From Aquimarina aggregata (lineage in GTDB: Bacteria > Bacteroidota > Bacteroidia > Flavobacteriales > Flavobacteriaceae), in contig NZ_LQRT01000035.1 in NCBI RefSeq assembly GCF_001632745.1, positions 124,001-188,000 on the forward strand: 64,000 nt of DNA, written 5' to 3'. Both the position numbers and the translations under genes were made by a program. The notes under the pieces are model-generated. The model searched no databases. It was not told where the DNA came from and saw nothing but the letters and a program-made list of their open reading frames with translations. Positions 17,672 through 26,110 of this stretch are shown here, piece by piece (the stretch's first letter is position 1; each line of letters begins with the position of its first letter).

Positions 17672-19585
17672 CTATGATTGTTTTAGTACTATTCGTGACT
17701 TATCTGTTTTTTTAATTGCCGCTCTAAAGTTTCTATATTCTTCATACTTTTCTTTTGGAAAAGTGCCATCAACAATTTTTAGATATCGTTTAAATCTAAT
17801 CTGATTATCAGTTATTTTTTCGAGCTCATAACTATAGCTCCCAAACTCGGTTTTGATTGTTTTTTTCTCTGGTAAATTTCCTAAAATGTATCCTTTAGGT
17901 AAATTGATCACATAGTCATCTGTATTAACATAACCTCTAGAAATTACTAGAGCCGTTTGTCTATTTTTATATTTAGGAAAGTTACTCTGATCACAACTAA
18001 AAAGGTTTGGAGCTATTAATAGTCGGCTTCCTGCTTTTTTTCCATATGATGTACAGGATACTTTTATATCTTCTGTGAATTTGACGGTATCCTTATCATC
18101 ATTTAATTTAATAGAAGTGATTTCTAAATTATTGATATAATCCCAGTATTCTTTATAATGTAATTTTTGATCCTTAGGAGTTTTAAACTGAGTGTTATAA
18201 TTCCAATCATATTCTAATCCTTGAGATGATCTTTTAATTTCAGCAAACATTGATGCGTCCTCATTAATCGTTATCGTAGCACCGCAATGCTGTAAATTCT
18301 CTTCGGGCTTATACTTTTTTGTTCTCTTTATTTCACCACCTTCAGGTTTAATAACAAGCACATTTCTATCATCTGTAAAATCACCAATAAAATTAAACGG
18401 AAGTGTTTGACTTGTACATTCTAACCATAAGTCTTCATTATCATCAGGGATATTAAGAATAACATGATTTCCTTGCATTGATGCAAACTCAGGATCGATA
18501 TCTCTTCTTTCTTTTGCATAAACAACAGTATAATAAGAAGTTATATCTTGACTATCCAAAAGCGCTTTTGTATAATTTGTAAGTGCTTTACAATCTCCGT
18601 ACCCCAGTCGATCAACATCACTAGCCAGGAATGGCATCCACCCACCAATCCCTAATTGGACACTTATATATCTGGTTTTATCCTGAACATACTCATAAAT
18701 CAACTTTGCCTTTTCTTTTTTGGTTTTTGCATCTGCAACTAGGGCACTTATTTTTGCTATAGTCTCTGAAGACAATTCATCCCTACCTGCTACCAAATTA
18801 TCATATTGCCATTTACCAAAAGATTTCCAATCTACACCATATCCTTTTACCTCGGCTAATGAGAAGTTATTTAAAGCCACTTTTACCATGGGTACCATAA
18901 GATCATATGATGGACTATTAACTTCTGGTAACCTTGCTGCCACATTTGAGATTTCATATCTAATCTCTTGATCTGTTTTATTTATTACAATAGGATACTC
19001 GTCAAAATTCACTTCCTTTAATCTCAATTTAATTCCTGTTGAATTTAGAATCTTATATGATGATTTTTCAACACCTAATCGATAAGCAACTATTGGGTTC
19101 CAGGGTTGAATAAATGCTGTTGTTGAACTTTCGACTTCACTTTCAAATACCAAAGTGTACGGATAACTTAAAGGGGTATATTGAAAATACATCATACGAT
19201 TATCATTCATTAACGAAATCCCATCATAAACACTTCTATCATTGAAATCTTTCTTTTTATACTTTTTTATCTCTTCTCCAGATGAATCATAAACAATCGC
19301 TTGGAGTTTTTTAATTTTTGTAGTAGGATCATAAGCCTCATATGAATCTGCATATCCTTTTCCATATTTATTAAATACGGTTACTATTCTTTTAGTTTTT
19401 ACGGTTACAGAGCTAATAGAATTAATTTCTATAACTACTTCTTCCGATCTTACAACCGCATTGGCATCTTTTGTAAGAGAAGTATCGATTTGCGAAACTT
19501 GTAAATTAATCTCGTCTTGAGCATAAATGTCTGTATAAGTAAATAAGACAATTGCTACAAGAAATTGTAGTGCTGTTTTTTGCAT
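17672..19585 (-). CDS. Secreted DUF3857/transglutaminase-like protein with intact catalytic residues (paralog 3)
   Basis: 637 residues; signal peptide about 1-22 (…DIYAQ). DUF3857 occupies about residues 50-220 and a transglutaminase-like domain about 280-400. Unlike its two downstream relatives it keeps Cys332 in LGYGDCKAL and His374 in QGNHVIL, followed by the acidic LWLECTSQ. It is more distant from paralogs 1 and 2 than they are from each other. A surface cysteine protease or amide-crosslinking activity is possible but unproven. It is 22 bp upstream of paralog 2 and 28 bp downstream of dtd, within one long minus-strand operon. Confidence 0.8.
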   Translation of the reverse strand: MQKTALQFLVAIVLFTYTDIYAQDEINLQVSQIDTSLTKDANAVVRSEEVVIEINSISSVTVKTKRIVTVFNKYGKGYADSYEAYDPTTKIKKLQAIVYDSSGEEIKKYKKKDFNDRSVYDGISLMNDNRMMYFQYTPLSYPYTLVFESEVESSTTAFIQPWNPIVAYRLGVEKSSYKILNSTGIKLRLKEVNFDEYPIVINKTDQEIRYEISNVAARLPEVNSPSYDLMVPMVKVALNNFSLAEVKGYGVDWKSFGKWQYDNLVAGRDELSSETIAKISALVADAKTKKEKAKLIYEYVQDKTRYISVQLGIGGWMPFLASDVDRLGYGDCKALTNYTKALLDSQDITSYYTVVYAKERRDIDPEFASMQGNHVILNIPDDNEDLWLECTSQTLPFNFIGDFTDDRNVLVIKPEGGEIKRTKKYKPEENLQHCGATITINEDASMFAEIKRSSQGLEYDWNYNTQFKTPKDQKLHYKEYWDYINNLEITSIKLNDDKDTVKFTEDIKVSCTSYGKKAGSRLLIAPNLFSCDQSNFPKYKNRQTALVISRGYVNTDDYVINLPKGYILGNLPEKKTIKTEFGSYSYELEKITDNQIRFKRYLKIVDGTFPKEKYEEYRNFRAAIKKTDKSRIVLKQS

Positions 19586-19613
19586 ATAAATCTAATATTT
19601 TGGGTGGGGTAGA

Positions 19614-20066
19614 TTACTCTTTATTTTTGGTATCAACAAGTATAGTGACTGGTCCGTCATTGAGCAAAGATACTTTCATATCGGCTCCAAATATACCCGT
19701 CCCTACTTGTTTTCCCAAATCCTTTTCTAGTTGTTTAATAAATGCTTCATATAATGGTATAGCTACATCTGGCTTGGCTGCCTTAATATAACTAGGTCTA
19801 TTTCCTTTCTTTGTACTTGCATGCAGTGTAAATTGACTTACAACAATAGCATCTCCTTTTATATCAAGAATACTTTTGTTCATAATATCATTTTCATCTC
19901 CAAAGATTCTCAGATTAGCTACTTTTTTCGACAACCAACCAACATCTTGATGATCATCATCATCTTCTATTCCAAGAAGAATCAACAATCCTTGATTAAT
20001 TTCAGAAACAATATCTCCCTTTACTGTTACTGAAGCTTCAGACACTCTCTGAATTACTGCTCTCAT
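19614..20066 (-). CDS. dtd: D-aminoacyl-tRNA deacylase
   Basis: 150 residues, typical length. It starts MRAVIQRVSEASVTV and contains the family motifs SQFTLHA (about 78-84) and NDGPVT (near 136-141, the cross-subunit Gly-Pro motif that excludes L-amino acids). It hydrolyses D-Tyr-tRNA and other D- or Gly-mischarged tRNAs. First of a likely operon dtd-DUF3857x3-mazG-like-small membrane protein-aroA. Confidence 0.95.
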   Translation of the reverse strand: MRAVIQRVSEASVTVKGDIVSEINQGLLILLGIEDDDDHQDVGWLSKKVANLRIFGDENDIMNKSILDIKGDAIVVSQFTLHASTKKGNRPSYIKAAKPDVAIPLYEAFIKQLEKDLGKQVGTGIFGADMKVSLLNDGPVTILVDTKNKE

Positions 20067-20220
20067 ATATTCATCTAAATTTTTGCAACAAAAACATCGT
20101 GCTTAATGTTTTATATTGCAATTTTAAATAGTTTTAGTTTCATTTTTTGAAACTGAGAAATATTTTTTTGTTTTTATTTATCAGAAAGTATACCAAAAAT
20201 CACATTTTCTAAACCTGAAA

Positions 20221-21171
20221 TCAATCTTCATCATAAGAATTCTTTCTATAATGCTCTTCTTCTCCTTCAAGAATCTGCAAATAGCTTTTATATCTTGACC
20301 AAGCTACCTCCTCATTATCTAAAGCTTCTTTGACTGCACATTTAGGTTCATTAATATGCATACAATTATTAAACTTGCATTTCGATTTTAATTCAAAAAA
20401 CTCAGGAAAATAGTCCCCTAGCTCCTCTTTATCCATATCAACTATACCGAATCCTTTAATTCCTGGAGTATCAATAATTTTAGCATCAAAACTTAGATCA
20501 AACATTTCTGCAAAAGTAGTAGTATGTTGCCCTTGTTGGTGTTGATCACTTATCGCTGCTGTTTTTAAAGATAAATTAGGTTCAATTAAATTTACCAAGG
20601 TAGATTTTCCTACACCACTATGCCCAGAGAACATAGATACTTTACCATTCATTAGGGCTTTTACTTGATCAATATTTTTACCTGTTTTGGCTGAAATACC
20701 AATACACTCATAACCGATCTCTCTATATAAAGCTGCCAAATATTTTATTTCTAACAACTCATCTTCGTTGTATGTATCTATTTTATTAAAAAGTAACACA
20801 GCCTTAATCTCATAAGCTTCTGCAGTAACTAAAAACCGGTCTATAAATGCCGTAAAAGTAGGAGGGTTATTCAAAGTAACTAATAAAAAAACCGTATCTA
20901 TATTTGCTGCAATAATATGAGTTTGTTTGGATAGGTTTACTGACTTCCTTATAATATAATTTTGGCGTTCCCAGATATTTTCTATCACCCCAGTCTCTTG
21001 ATCATTTTTGGTTTCTAATTTAAAATCGACTTTATCGCCGACAGATACAGGGTTTGTACTTTTTATTCCTTTTATGCGAAATTTCCCTTTAATACGACAC
21101 TCGTATACCTTACCATCATTAGTCTTAACGGTATACCAACTCCCAGTAGATTTATAAACAGTACCTGTCAT
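20221..21171 (-). CDS. rsgA: Ribosome small-subunit biogenesis GTPase RsgA
   Basis: 316 residues from the ATG at 21171. An in-frame ATG at 21219 would add 16 residues not expected for the family; MTGTVYKSTGSWY is the usual start. An N-terminal OB-fold (GSWYTVKTNDGKVYECRIKGKFR) is followed by a circularly permuted GTPase: NKID (G4), GHSGVGKSTLVN (P-loop) and DTPGIKGFG. A C-terminal zinc knuckle has C-x6-C-x-H-x5-C (CKFNNCMHINEPKC). It releases late factors from the 30S subunit. Divergent from the secreted gene at 21336. Confidence 0.95.
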   Translation of the reverse strand: MTGTVYKSTGSWYTVKTNDGKVYECRIKGKFRIKGIKSTNPVSVGDKVDFKLETKNDQETGVIENIWERQNYIIRKSVNLSKQTHIIAANIDTVFLLVTLNNPPTFTAFIDRFLVTAEAYEIKAVLLFNKIDTYNEDELLEIKYLAALYREIGYECIGISAKTGKNIDQVKALMNGKVSMFSGHSGVGKSTLVNLIEPNLSLKTAAISDQHQQGQHTTTFAEMFDLSFDAKIIDTPGIKGFGIVDMDKEELGDYFPEFFELKSKCKFNNCMHINEPKCAVKEALDNEEVAWSRYKSYLQILEGEEEHYRKNSYDED

Positions 21172-21217
21172 AAGCACAAAGATGCAACTATTAATTTTTT
21201 TGTACTCCCTATTTTTC

Positions 21218-21231
21218 ACTTTTATAAAAGT
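21218..21231. promoter_or_regulatory. Palindrome in the rsgA / secreted-protein divergent region
   Basis: A 14-bp perfect palindrome ACTTTTATAAAAGT lies between the divergent starts at 21171 and 21336, flanked by CCCTA and AGGGTA. It could be an operator or simply AT-rich chance; no regulator assigned. Confidence 0.3.
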
Positions 21232-21335
21232 AGGGTATTTTTATTCTTGTTTGTTTTAGATATACAAAGTTAAAAAAGCTTTATGGCACAACTATTGATG
21301 AAATGCCTGATATTAATCTTAAAAAACAAACCATA

Positions 21336-21791
21336 ATGAAAAAAATTTTATTATTACTTGCACTTACTTTTATTAGTTTCCAATCTTCTTTTGCACAAGA
21401 CGTGTATGAATTTCAGATCGTAACCGTTATTGAATCTATAGTACCTAGTGGGCTAGGTAGATCAAGAATGATTACCACTAATGAAACTAGAGATTACAAA
21501 GAATTTACTTCTACTCGTACTGGTGAAAAAGACAAGAGAAATAAATCTGATCGTGGAGAAATTCGTGTTAAAGGTTTTGACGAAACTAAATTATTAAACT
21601 TTTTTAACCTTGGTGGAATTCGTTTCCAGAACATAGCTGCAAATGATGCGATTGTAACTTCAAAAATTAACGAAATGGCTTCACAAGGATGGGATTTAGC
21701 CTTTATTACTAGTGGTGTCGAAAGTTTTGGTGGAAAAGGTGACGGTAATGGTATTTATGTCACTCGTTATACTTTTAAAAGAAAAAAATAA
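21336..21791 (+). CDS. Small secreted protein, DUF4177-like C-terminus
   Basis: About 151 residues from the ATG at 21336, chosen over 21303 because it directly begins a clear signal peptide (MKKILLLLALTFISFQSSFAQ). The mature part is basic and mostly beta. Its C-terminus (INEMASQGWDLAFITSG…IYVTRYTFKR) resembles the QGW-[DE]-L motif of DUF4177-type proteins, a resemblance only. Stand-alone gene between divergent rsgA and the convergent aromatic operon. Confidence 0.65.
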   Translation: MKKILLLLALTFISFQSSFAQDVYEFQIVTVIESIVPSGLGRSRMITTNETRDYKEFTSTRTGEKDKRNKSDRGEIRVKGFDETKLLNFFNLGGIRFQNIAANDAIVTSKINEMASQGWDLAFITSGVESFGGKGDGNGIYVTRYTFKRKK

Positions 21792-21802
21792 AACCACATA
21801 AT

Positions 21803-21839
21803 TAAAACCACCCGTTTGATATACTAACGGGTGGTTTTA
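21803..21839. terminator. Bidirectional intrinsic terminator
   Basis: A perfect 14-bp stem (21803-21816 with 21826-21839) with a 9-nt loop, A-rich on one side and T-rich on the other. It sits between the convergent stops at 21791 and 21845 and can terminate both transcripts, including the end of the aromatic operon. Confidence 0.9.
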
Positions 21840-21844
21840 ATTTA

Positions 21845-22927
21845 TTATCCTCTGGCCACTTTCTCTTGGTGGTTTATAGATTCTTGGTGAATTGCCTTAT
21901 ATATTCTAAGAATAAACTCTTCACTTAGTCCTTTTTCTTCGCCTTCAAGAATCATTTTTCCTAAGATCTCATTCCATCTTTTAGATTGCAGAATTGCTAC
22001 ATTTTGCTTTGCTTTAGCTCGTCCAATTTCATCAGAAATTTTCATTCTTCTTGATAATGTCTCTAGTAATTGATTGTCGGCTATATCAATTTTTGCACGT
22101 AATTCTCCTAGTGTTTTTTGATAAGCTTCATCAACACCAACTTCTTTACGAATTTTTAAGTCTTTCATATACTGAATTAATGTATCTGGCGTAATTTGTT
22201 GTTTCGCATCACTCCATGCATTGTCAGGATCATAATGAGTTTCTACAATTAATCCATCAAAATTAAGATCTAAAGCTGTTTGAGAAAGATCAAAAATCAG
22301 ATCTCTTCTTCCTGCAATATGAGATGGATCTAGAATTAATGGTAAATCTGGGAAACGATTTTGTAAATCAATAGGAATTTGCCACTCCGGAATATTACGA
22401 TATTTAGTTTTCTCATAGGTTGAGAATCCTCTATGAATAACCCCTAGGTTCTTTACATCACATGTATAGAAACGTTCTACCGCTCCTAACCAAAGAGAAA
22501 GGTCTGGGTTAATTGGGTTTTTAATAAGTACTGGATTATCTATTCCTTTACAAGCTTCAGCAATATCTTGTACTATAAACGGAGAAACTGTACTTCTGGC
22601 ACCAATCCAAAGTACATCAACACCATGTTCTAAAGCAAGCTCTACATGATGTGGGTTTGCCACTTCTGTAGCTATTTTTAATCCTGTTTCTTCTTTTGCT
22701 CTCTGCAACCATTTTAATCCTAAGGCTCCAACTCCTTCAAAATTACCTGGTCTAGTTCTTGGTTTCCAGATACCTGCTCTTAAGACTGTAGCATCAGAGT
22801 CTTTAAGTTGGTGTGCTATTTTGACAACCTGATCTTCTGTCTCGGCACTACAAGGACCTCCGATTACCAAGGGATGATTCAAATTATAATCATCTAACCA
22901 GTTTCTAAGTTCTTTCTTATTTTCCAT
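21845..22927 (-). CDS. Bifunctional 3-deoxy-7-phosphoheptulonate synthase / chorismate mutase (type II)
   Basis: 360 residues. The N-terminal part (about 1-255) is a type I-beta DAHP synthase barrel: VIGGPCSAET, LRAGIWKPRTRPGNFEGVG, IHRGFSTYEK and DPSHIAGRRD. The C-terminal 90 residues form an AroQ-class chorismate mutase (LGELRAKIDIADNQLLETLSRRMKIS). It catalyses both the first committed step of the shikimate pathway and the branch from chorismate to prephenate; in such fusions prephenate often inhibits the synthase through the mutase domain. Last gene of the pheA-aminotransferase-tyrA-DAHPS/CM operon. Confidence 0.95.
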   Translation of the reverse strand: MENKKELRNWLDDYNLNHPLVIGGPCSAETEDQVVKIAHQLKDSDATVLRAGIWKPRTRPGNFEGVGALGLKWLQRAKEETGLKIATEVANPHHVELALEHGVDVLWIGARSTVSPFIVQDIAEACKGIDNPVLIKNPINPDLSLWLGAVERFYTCDVKNLGVIHRGFSTYEKTKYRNIPEWQIPIDLQNRFPDLPLILDPSHIAGRRDLIFDLSQTALDLNFDGLIVETHYDPDNAWSDAKQQITPDTLIQYMKDLKIRKEVGVDEAYQKTLGELRAKIDIADNQLLETLSRRMKISDEIGRAKAKQNVAILQSKRWNEILGKMILEGEEKGLSEEFILRIYKAIHQESINHQEKVARG

Positions 22928-22979
22928 GTCTATATTTAATTCTTTGTTATTGTTATGTCTACTTTATTTTTATTTCTTA

Positions 22980-23828
22980 CTATGAAATTCCTTTTAGAAT
23001 TGTTTTTATGTGATTTGTGTCTTGCATTTCCTTGTAAATTTCGGTAAAATTATCGTCTTCTATTAACTTCTTAAATTGAGTAAGATTTGCGATATACTCT
23101 TCTAATGTTTCTATTACATTTTCTTTATTATGTTTAAAAATTGGCGCCCACATTGCGGGAGAGCTTTTTGCCAAACGAACTGTTGATGCAAACCCACTAC
23201 CTGCCATGTCAAAAATATCTCTCTCATTTTTTTCTTTCTCAATTACGGTCTTACCCAACATAAAAGAACTTATATGAGATAAATGTGAAACATATGCTAT
23301 ATGTTTATCATGCGAAGCAGAATCCATATATCGTATCCTCATTCCTAAACGTGAGAAAATCTCCATACCTCTTTCTTGCAGCTTAAATGCTGTTTTTTCA
23401 ACTTCGCAAATAATATTTGTCTTGCCTCTATACAGATTTGCTATTGCAGCTTGAGGTCCCGAAAACTCTGTACCAGCAATAGGATGAGCTGCAAGGTAGT
23501 TTCTTCGTTTTTTATGTTCAGAAACAGTTTTGCAAAGTTTTTGTTTTGTAGAACCTACATCAAAGACTAAACAATCATCATTGATTTTATCCAAGATTAC
23601 TGGCAACATTTGTACTGTAGCATCTACAGGAATAGCCACAATAACTATATCAGCTTTTTCTAACTTATCTAAACTTGATTTATATTGTATCAATCCCAGA
23701 TCTAAGGCTTTATTCAGATTTTCTTCACTTTCATCAATGCCATAAATTTTTGCATCATCAAAAGCGGCTTTAATATCGATAGCAAAAGACCCTCCTATTA
23801 ATCCGATTCCTATTATAAATACATTCAT
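22980..23828 (-). CDS. tyrA: Prephenate dehydrogenase
   Basis: 282 residues. An N-terminal Rossmann fold (IIGIGLIGGSFA) is followed by the substrate motif HPIAGTEFSGP, with the catalytic His region SHLSHISSFML and GSGFASTVRLA. It oxidatively decarboxylates prephenate to 4-hydroxyphenylpyruvate. No ACT domain is present, so regulation is likely at operon level. Its start overlaps the aminotransferase stop by 4 nt. Confidence 0.92.
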   Translation of the reverse strand: MNVFIIGIGLIGGSFAIDIKAAFDDAKIYGIDESEENLNKALDLGLIQYKSSLDKLEKADIVIVAIPVDATVQMLPVILDKINDDCLVFDVGSTKQKLCKTVSEHKKRRNYLAAHPIAGTEFSGPQAAIANLYRGKTNIICEVEKTAFKLQERGMEIFSRLGMRIRYMDSASHDKHIAYVSHLSHISSFMLGKTVIEKEKNERDIFDMAGSGFASTVRLAKSSPAMWAPIFKHNKENVIETLEEYIANLTQFKKLIEDDNFTEIYKEMQDTNHIKTILKGIS

Positions 23829-24982
23829 GCTTCTACTCGTAATCTTTTAATAGCTTCTTTTATATTTTCTATGGTCACACAAAGTGAAAAACGAATATAC
23901 CCTTTACCATTACTTCCGAAAATATCCCCTGGAGCAATAAATACGTCATTTTCATATAAGATTGTATCAATAAAAGAAGTAGCCTCTATGCCTTGCGGTA
24001 ATTTTGCCCAAACAAACATTCCTTTTGCAGTCTTATCAAAAGTACAACCTAAAAGGTTAGCTAGTTCCCATATCATAGTTCTCCTTTCTTCATAAATCTC
24101 ATTCATTTTCTTGTACCATGTATCAGAAACGTTAAGCGCTGCTATTGCTCCTTTTTGAATTCCTTGAAACATTCCGCTATCCATATTACTTTTTACTTTT
24201 AAGACAGCTTCTATTTTTTCTTCACTACCGCTTAGCATACCAACTCGCCATCCCGCCATATTAAATGTTTTACTTAGAGAATTGAGTTCTAATGCTACTT
24301 CTTTTGCTCCCGGAACAGACAAAATACTTGTTGGACAATCATTTAAAACAAAACTATAAGGGTTATCATTTACTAATAGGATACTATGTTTTTTTGCAAA
24401 ATCAATTAGTTTTTTAAATAGCTCTATACTTCCCGAAGCCCCTGTTGGCATATGCGGATAATTCACCCACATAATTTTTACATTATTTAGATCCATTTTT
24501 TCAAGACTATGAAAATCAGGTTCCCACGCATTATCTTGAACTAAATTATAAAAAACTGGTTCTGCACCCACCAAATTAGTAACTGAGCTATATGTTGGAT
24601 ACCCTGGATTAGGAATCAACACTTTATCACCTGCATTAAGATAAGCTAAAGAAATATGCATTATACCTTCTTTAGACCCCATAAGTGGCAAAGTTTCTGT
24701 ATCAGGATTTAATACCACCTCATATTTGGTCTTATAAAAATTCGAAAAAGCTTTTCTTAATTCTGGGATCCCTTGATAACTTTGATACTTATGCGCTCCA
24801 TCTAGTGTTACTGCCTCTTGCATAGCTAAAATCACTTCTGTAGGCGGATCAAGATCAGGACTACCGATAGCCATATTAAGCACTGGTTTTCCAGAAGCTG
24901 CAAGTGCTCTAACTTCTCTTAGTTTTTTTGAGAAATAGTATTCTTCTACAGTATCTAATCTTTTTGCAGTTTGAATGCTCAT
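23825..24982 (-). CDS. PLP-dependent class I/II aminotransferase of the aromatic operon
   Basis: 385 residues, fold-type I. The PLP lysine is in LNSLSKTFNMAGWRVG, and the NDNPYSF and LPLMGSKEGI motifs are present. Flanked and overlapped (4 nt each side) by pheA and tyrA, so it most likely transaminates phenylpyruvate and 4-hydroxyphenylpyruvate to Phe and Tyr, or prephenate to arogenate. The GSKEG motif is also seen in LL-diaminopimelate aminotransferase relatives, so substrate range is uncertain. Confidence 0.9.
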   Translation of the reverse strand: MSIQTAKRLDTVEEYYFSKKLREVRALAASGKPVLNMAIGSPDLDPPTEVILAMQEAVTLDGAHKYQSYQGIPELRKAFSNFYKTKYEVVLNPDTETLPLMGSKEGIMHISLAYLNAGDKVLIPNPGYPTYSSVTNLVGAEPVFYNLVQDNAWEPDFHSLEKMDLNNVKIMWVNYPHMPTGASGSIELFKKLIDFAKKHSILLVNDNPYSFVLNDCPTSILSVPGAKEVALELNSLSKTFNMAGWRVGMLSGSEEKIEAVLKVKSNMDSGMFQGIQKGAIAALNVSDTWYKKMNEIYEERRTMIWELANLLGCTFDKTAKGMFVWAKLPQGIEATSFIDTILYENDVFIAPGDIFGSNGKGYIRFSLCVTIENIKEAIKRLRVEA

Positions 24983-25866
24983 CTGTTTTGATTTTTATAT
25001 TCTCCTAATACTTTTAATTCTAAAGCCATTATTTTTAAAATCGACATTGCCTTTTCATAGTCTGCATAGTCTTCAAAAGTTACATCTACAAAAAAAGAAT
25101 ATTTCCAAGGCTTATCTATTAGTGGTAATGATTGAATTTTAGTTAAATTCAAATTGCAATCACTCATCACATTAAGTACAGTAGCCAAGCTTCCTCTTTT
25201 GTGGTCTGTAAGAAATTTTAATGAAGCTTTATTTATCTCTTCTTTCTCTACTTTGGCTTCTTCTCTTGCCGTAAGGATAAAAAAACGTGTACTATTTGAT
25301 TTTATGGTTTGTATTTCTTTTGCTAGAATATCTAATCCATAAATAGCCGCAGCAGTTGCTCCAGCGACGGCAGCAATACCTTTTAACTGTTTTTCATTAA
25401 TTCTTCTAGCCACATCTGCAGTATCAGCATCTTCTACTAATTTAATATGAGGATAGGACCTAAAAAACTCTTTACATTGCAATAAGGCCATTGGGTGAGA
25501 ATAGACCTCTTTAATATCTGAAATCTCTTGACCTCGTAATGCCATCAAACAATGATGTATTGGCATATAATATTCACCTTTTATAGTGATATTATGCTCA
25601 TCAATATAAGCATAGTTAGGAATTATAGAGCCTGCTATAGAATTTTCGATAGCCATTACAGCATCTGTACTTTTATTCCTCTCTAAGCTATGCACCAATT
25701 CCTGAAAAGACATACATTCATCAACCACCACGTTTTCTCCAAAATAAGCTTTGGCAACACCATGATGATAAGATCCTTTTATTCCTTGTATAGCTACTTT
25801 TAAGCCCGATACATTATCTACAGCAACTGTTTTTGGCTCTATTATATCTTGATTAATGTCTTTCAT
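24979..25866 (-). CDS. pheA: Prephenate dehydratase with ACT domain
   Basis: 295 residues. The dehydratase domain spans about 20-205, with AIENSIAGSI and the catalytic NSTRFFIL (Thr-Arg-Phe). The ACT domain lies at about 215-290 (DHKRGSLATVLNVMSDCNLNLTKIQSLP). It decarboxylates and dehydrates prephenate to phenylpyruvate. The usual ACT effector motif ESRP reads QSLP, so Phe feedback binding may differ. First gene of the operon; a leader-peptide attenuator ends 63 nt before its ATG. Confidence 0.95.
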   Translation of the reverse strand: MKDINQDIIEPKTVAVDNVSGLKVAIQGIKGSYHHGVAKAYFGENVVVDECMSFQELVHSLERNKSTDAVMAIENSIAGSIIPNYAYIDEHNITIKGEYYMPIHHCLMALRGQEISDIKEVYSHPMALLQCKEFFRSYPHIKLVEDADTADVARRINEKQLKGIAAVAGATAAAIYGLDILAKEIQTIKSNSTRFFILTAREEAKVEKEEINKASLKFLTDHKRGSLATVLNVMSDCNLNLTKIQSLPLIDKPWKYSFFVDVTFEDYADYEKAMSILKIMALELKVLGEYKNQNR

Positions 25867-25928
25867 TTAGTACTATTCACAATTTTATTAGTTAAAAAAA
25901 CTCTTATTTTAAGTTTTAAAAAAGTGTC

Positions 25929-25957
25929 AAAAAAAAATCCCGATTTTCATCGGGATT
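25929..25957 (-). terminator. Attenuator terminator (3:4 hairpin) upstream of pheA
   Basis: A perfect 9-bp stem AATCCCGAT/ATCGGGATT with a 4-nt loop, followed on the minus strand by a run of Ts. It lies 63 nt before the pheA start rather than after a gene end, and 397 nt beyond the kbl stop, which fits an attenuator better than a kbl terminator. Confidence 0.9.
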
Positions 25958-25981
25958 CAAACTATATATTTTAAGTAGTAT

Positions 25982-26059
25982 CTACATAGTAATCCCGCTT
26001 CTATCTTTAAAATAAAAGAAGAAGAAATAAAATCGATTCCAAGTAAATACGTTGTTCAT
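25982..26059 (-). CDS. Phe/Tyr-rich leader peptide of the pheA operon
   Basis: 25 codons plus TAG, too short for ordinary gene calling. ATG is at 26059-26057. Codons 10-17 read FYFFFFYF; in total there are seven Phe, two Tyr and one Trp. The last codons (S-G-I, near 25991-25999) encode the segment that can pair with the terminator's 5' arm. Stop-codon position is such that a terminating ribosome would cover that segment. The product is expected to be a regulatory by-product without function of its own. No strong Shine-Dalgarno is visible, as is usual in Bacteroidota. Confidence 0.87.
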   Translation of the reverse strand: MNNVFTWNRFYFFFFYFKDRSGITM

Positions 26060-26079
26060 TGTCTTAAATTATGATATGG

Positions 26080-26110
26080 CTAAATTAGGTAAAACTATTC
26101 CGCCACAAAA
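26080..26110 (-). promoter_or_regulatory. Bacteroidota-type promoter for the pheA leader
   Basis: On the minus strand TTTTG (26110-26106) is followed after 18 nt by TAATTTAG (26087-26080), one mismatch from the TAnnTTTG -7 consensus with a proper -33 TTTG. Transcription would start a few bases further on, leaving a short 5' end before the leader ATG at 26059. Confidence 0.6.

Larger units (their letters stand above)
25929..26059 (-). promoter_or_regulatory. Ribosome-mediated Phe/Tyr transcription attenuator controlling the pheA operon
   Basis: Seen in sequence: a leader ORF with FYFFFFYF, then pairing segments in the order of a classic amino-acid attenuator. Segment 1 is within the Phe codons (CTTCT) and can pair with AGAAG of segment 2 (25991-26002). 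Segment 2 (CGGGATT, 25991-25997) pairs perfectly with AATCCCG of segment 3 (25949-25957). Segment 3 pairs over 9 bp with segment 4 (25936-25944), which runs into nine Ts. Low charged Phe/Tyr-tRNA would stall the ribosome over segment 1, freeing 2:3 and blocking the 3:4 terminator. Mechanism inferred from the enterobacterial phe paradigm. Confidence 0.88.

Noticed and set aside
25929..25957. Hairpin as a simple kbl terminator
   Set aside because: It lies 397 nt past kbl, with a promoter-like element and a Phe-rich leader ORF between, and its 5' arm has a perfect alternative partner in that ORF.
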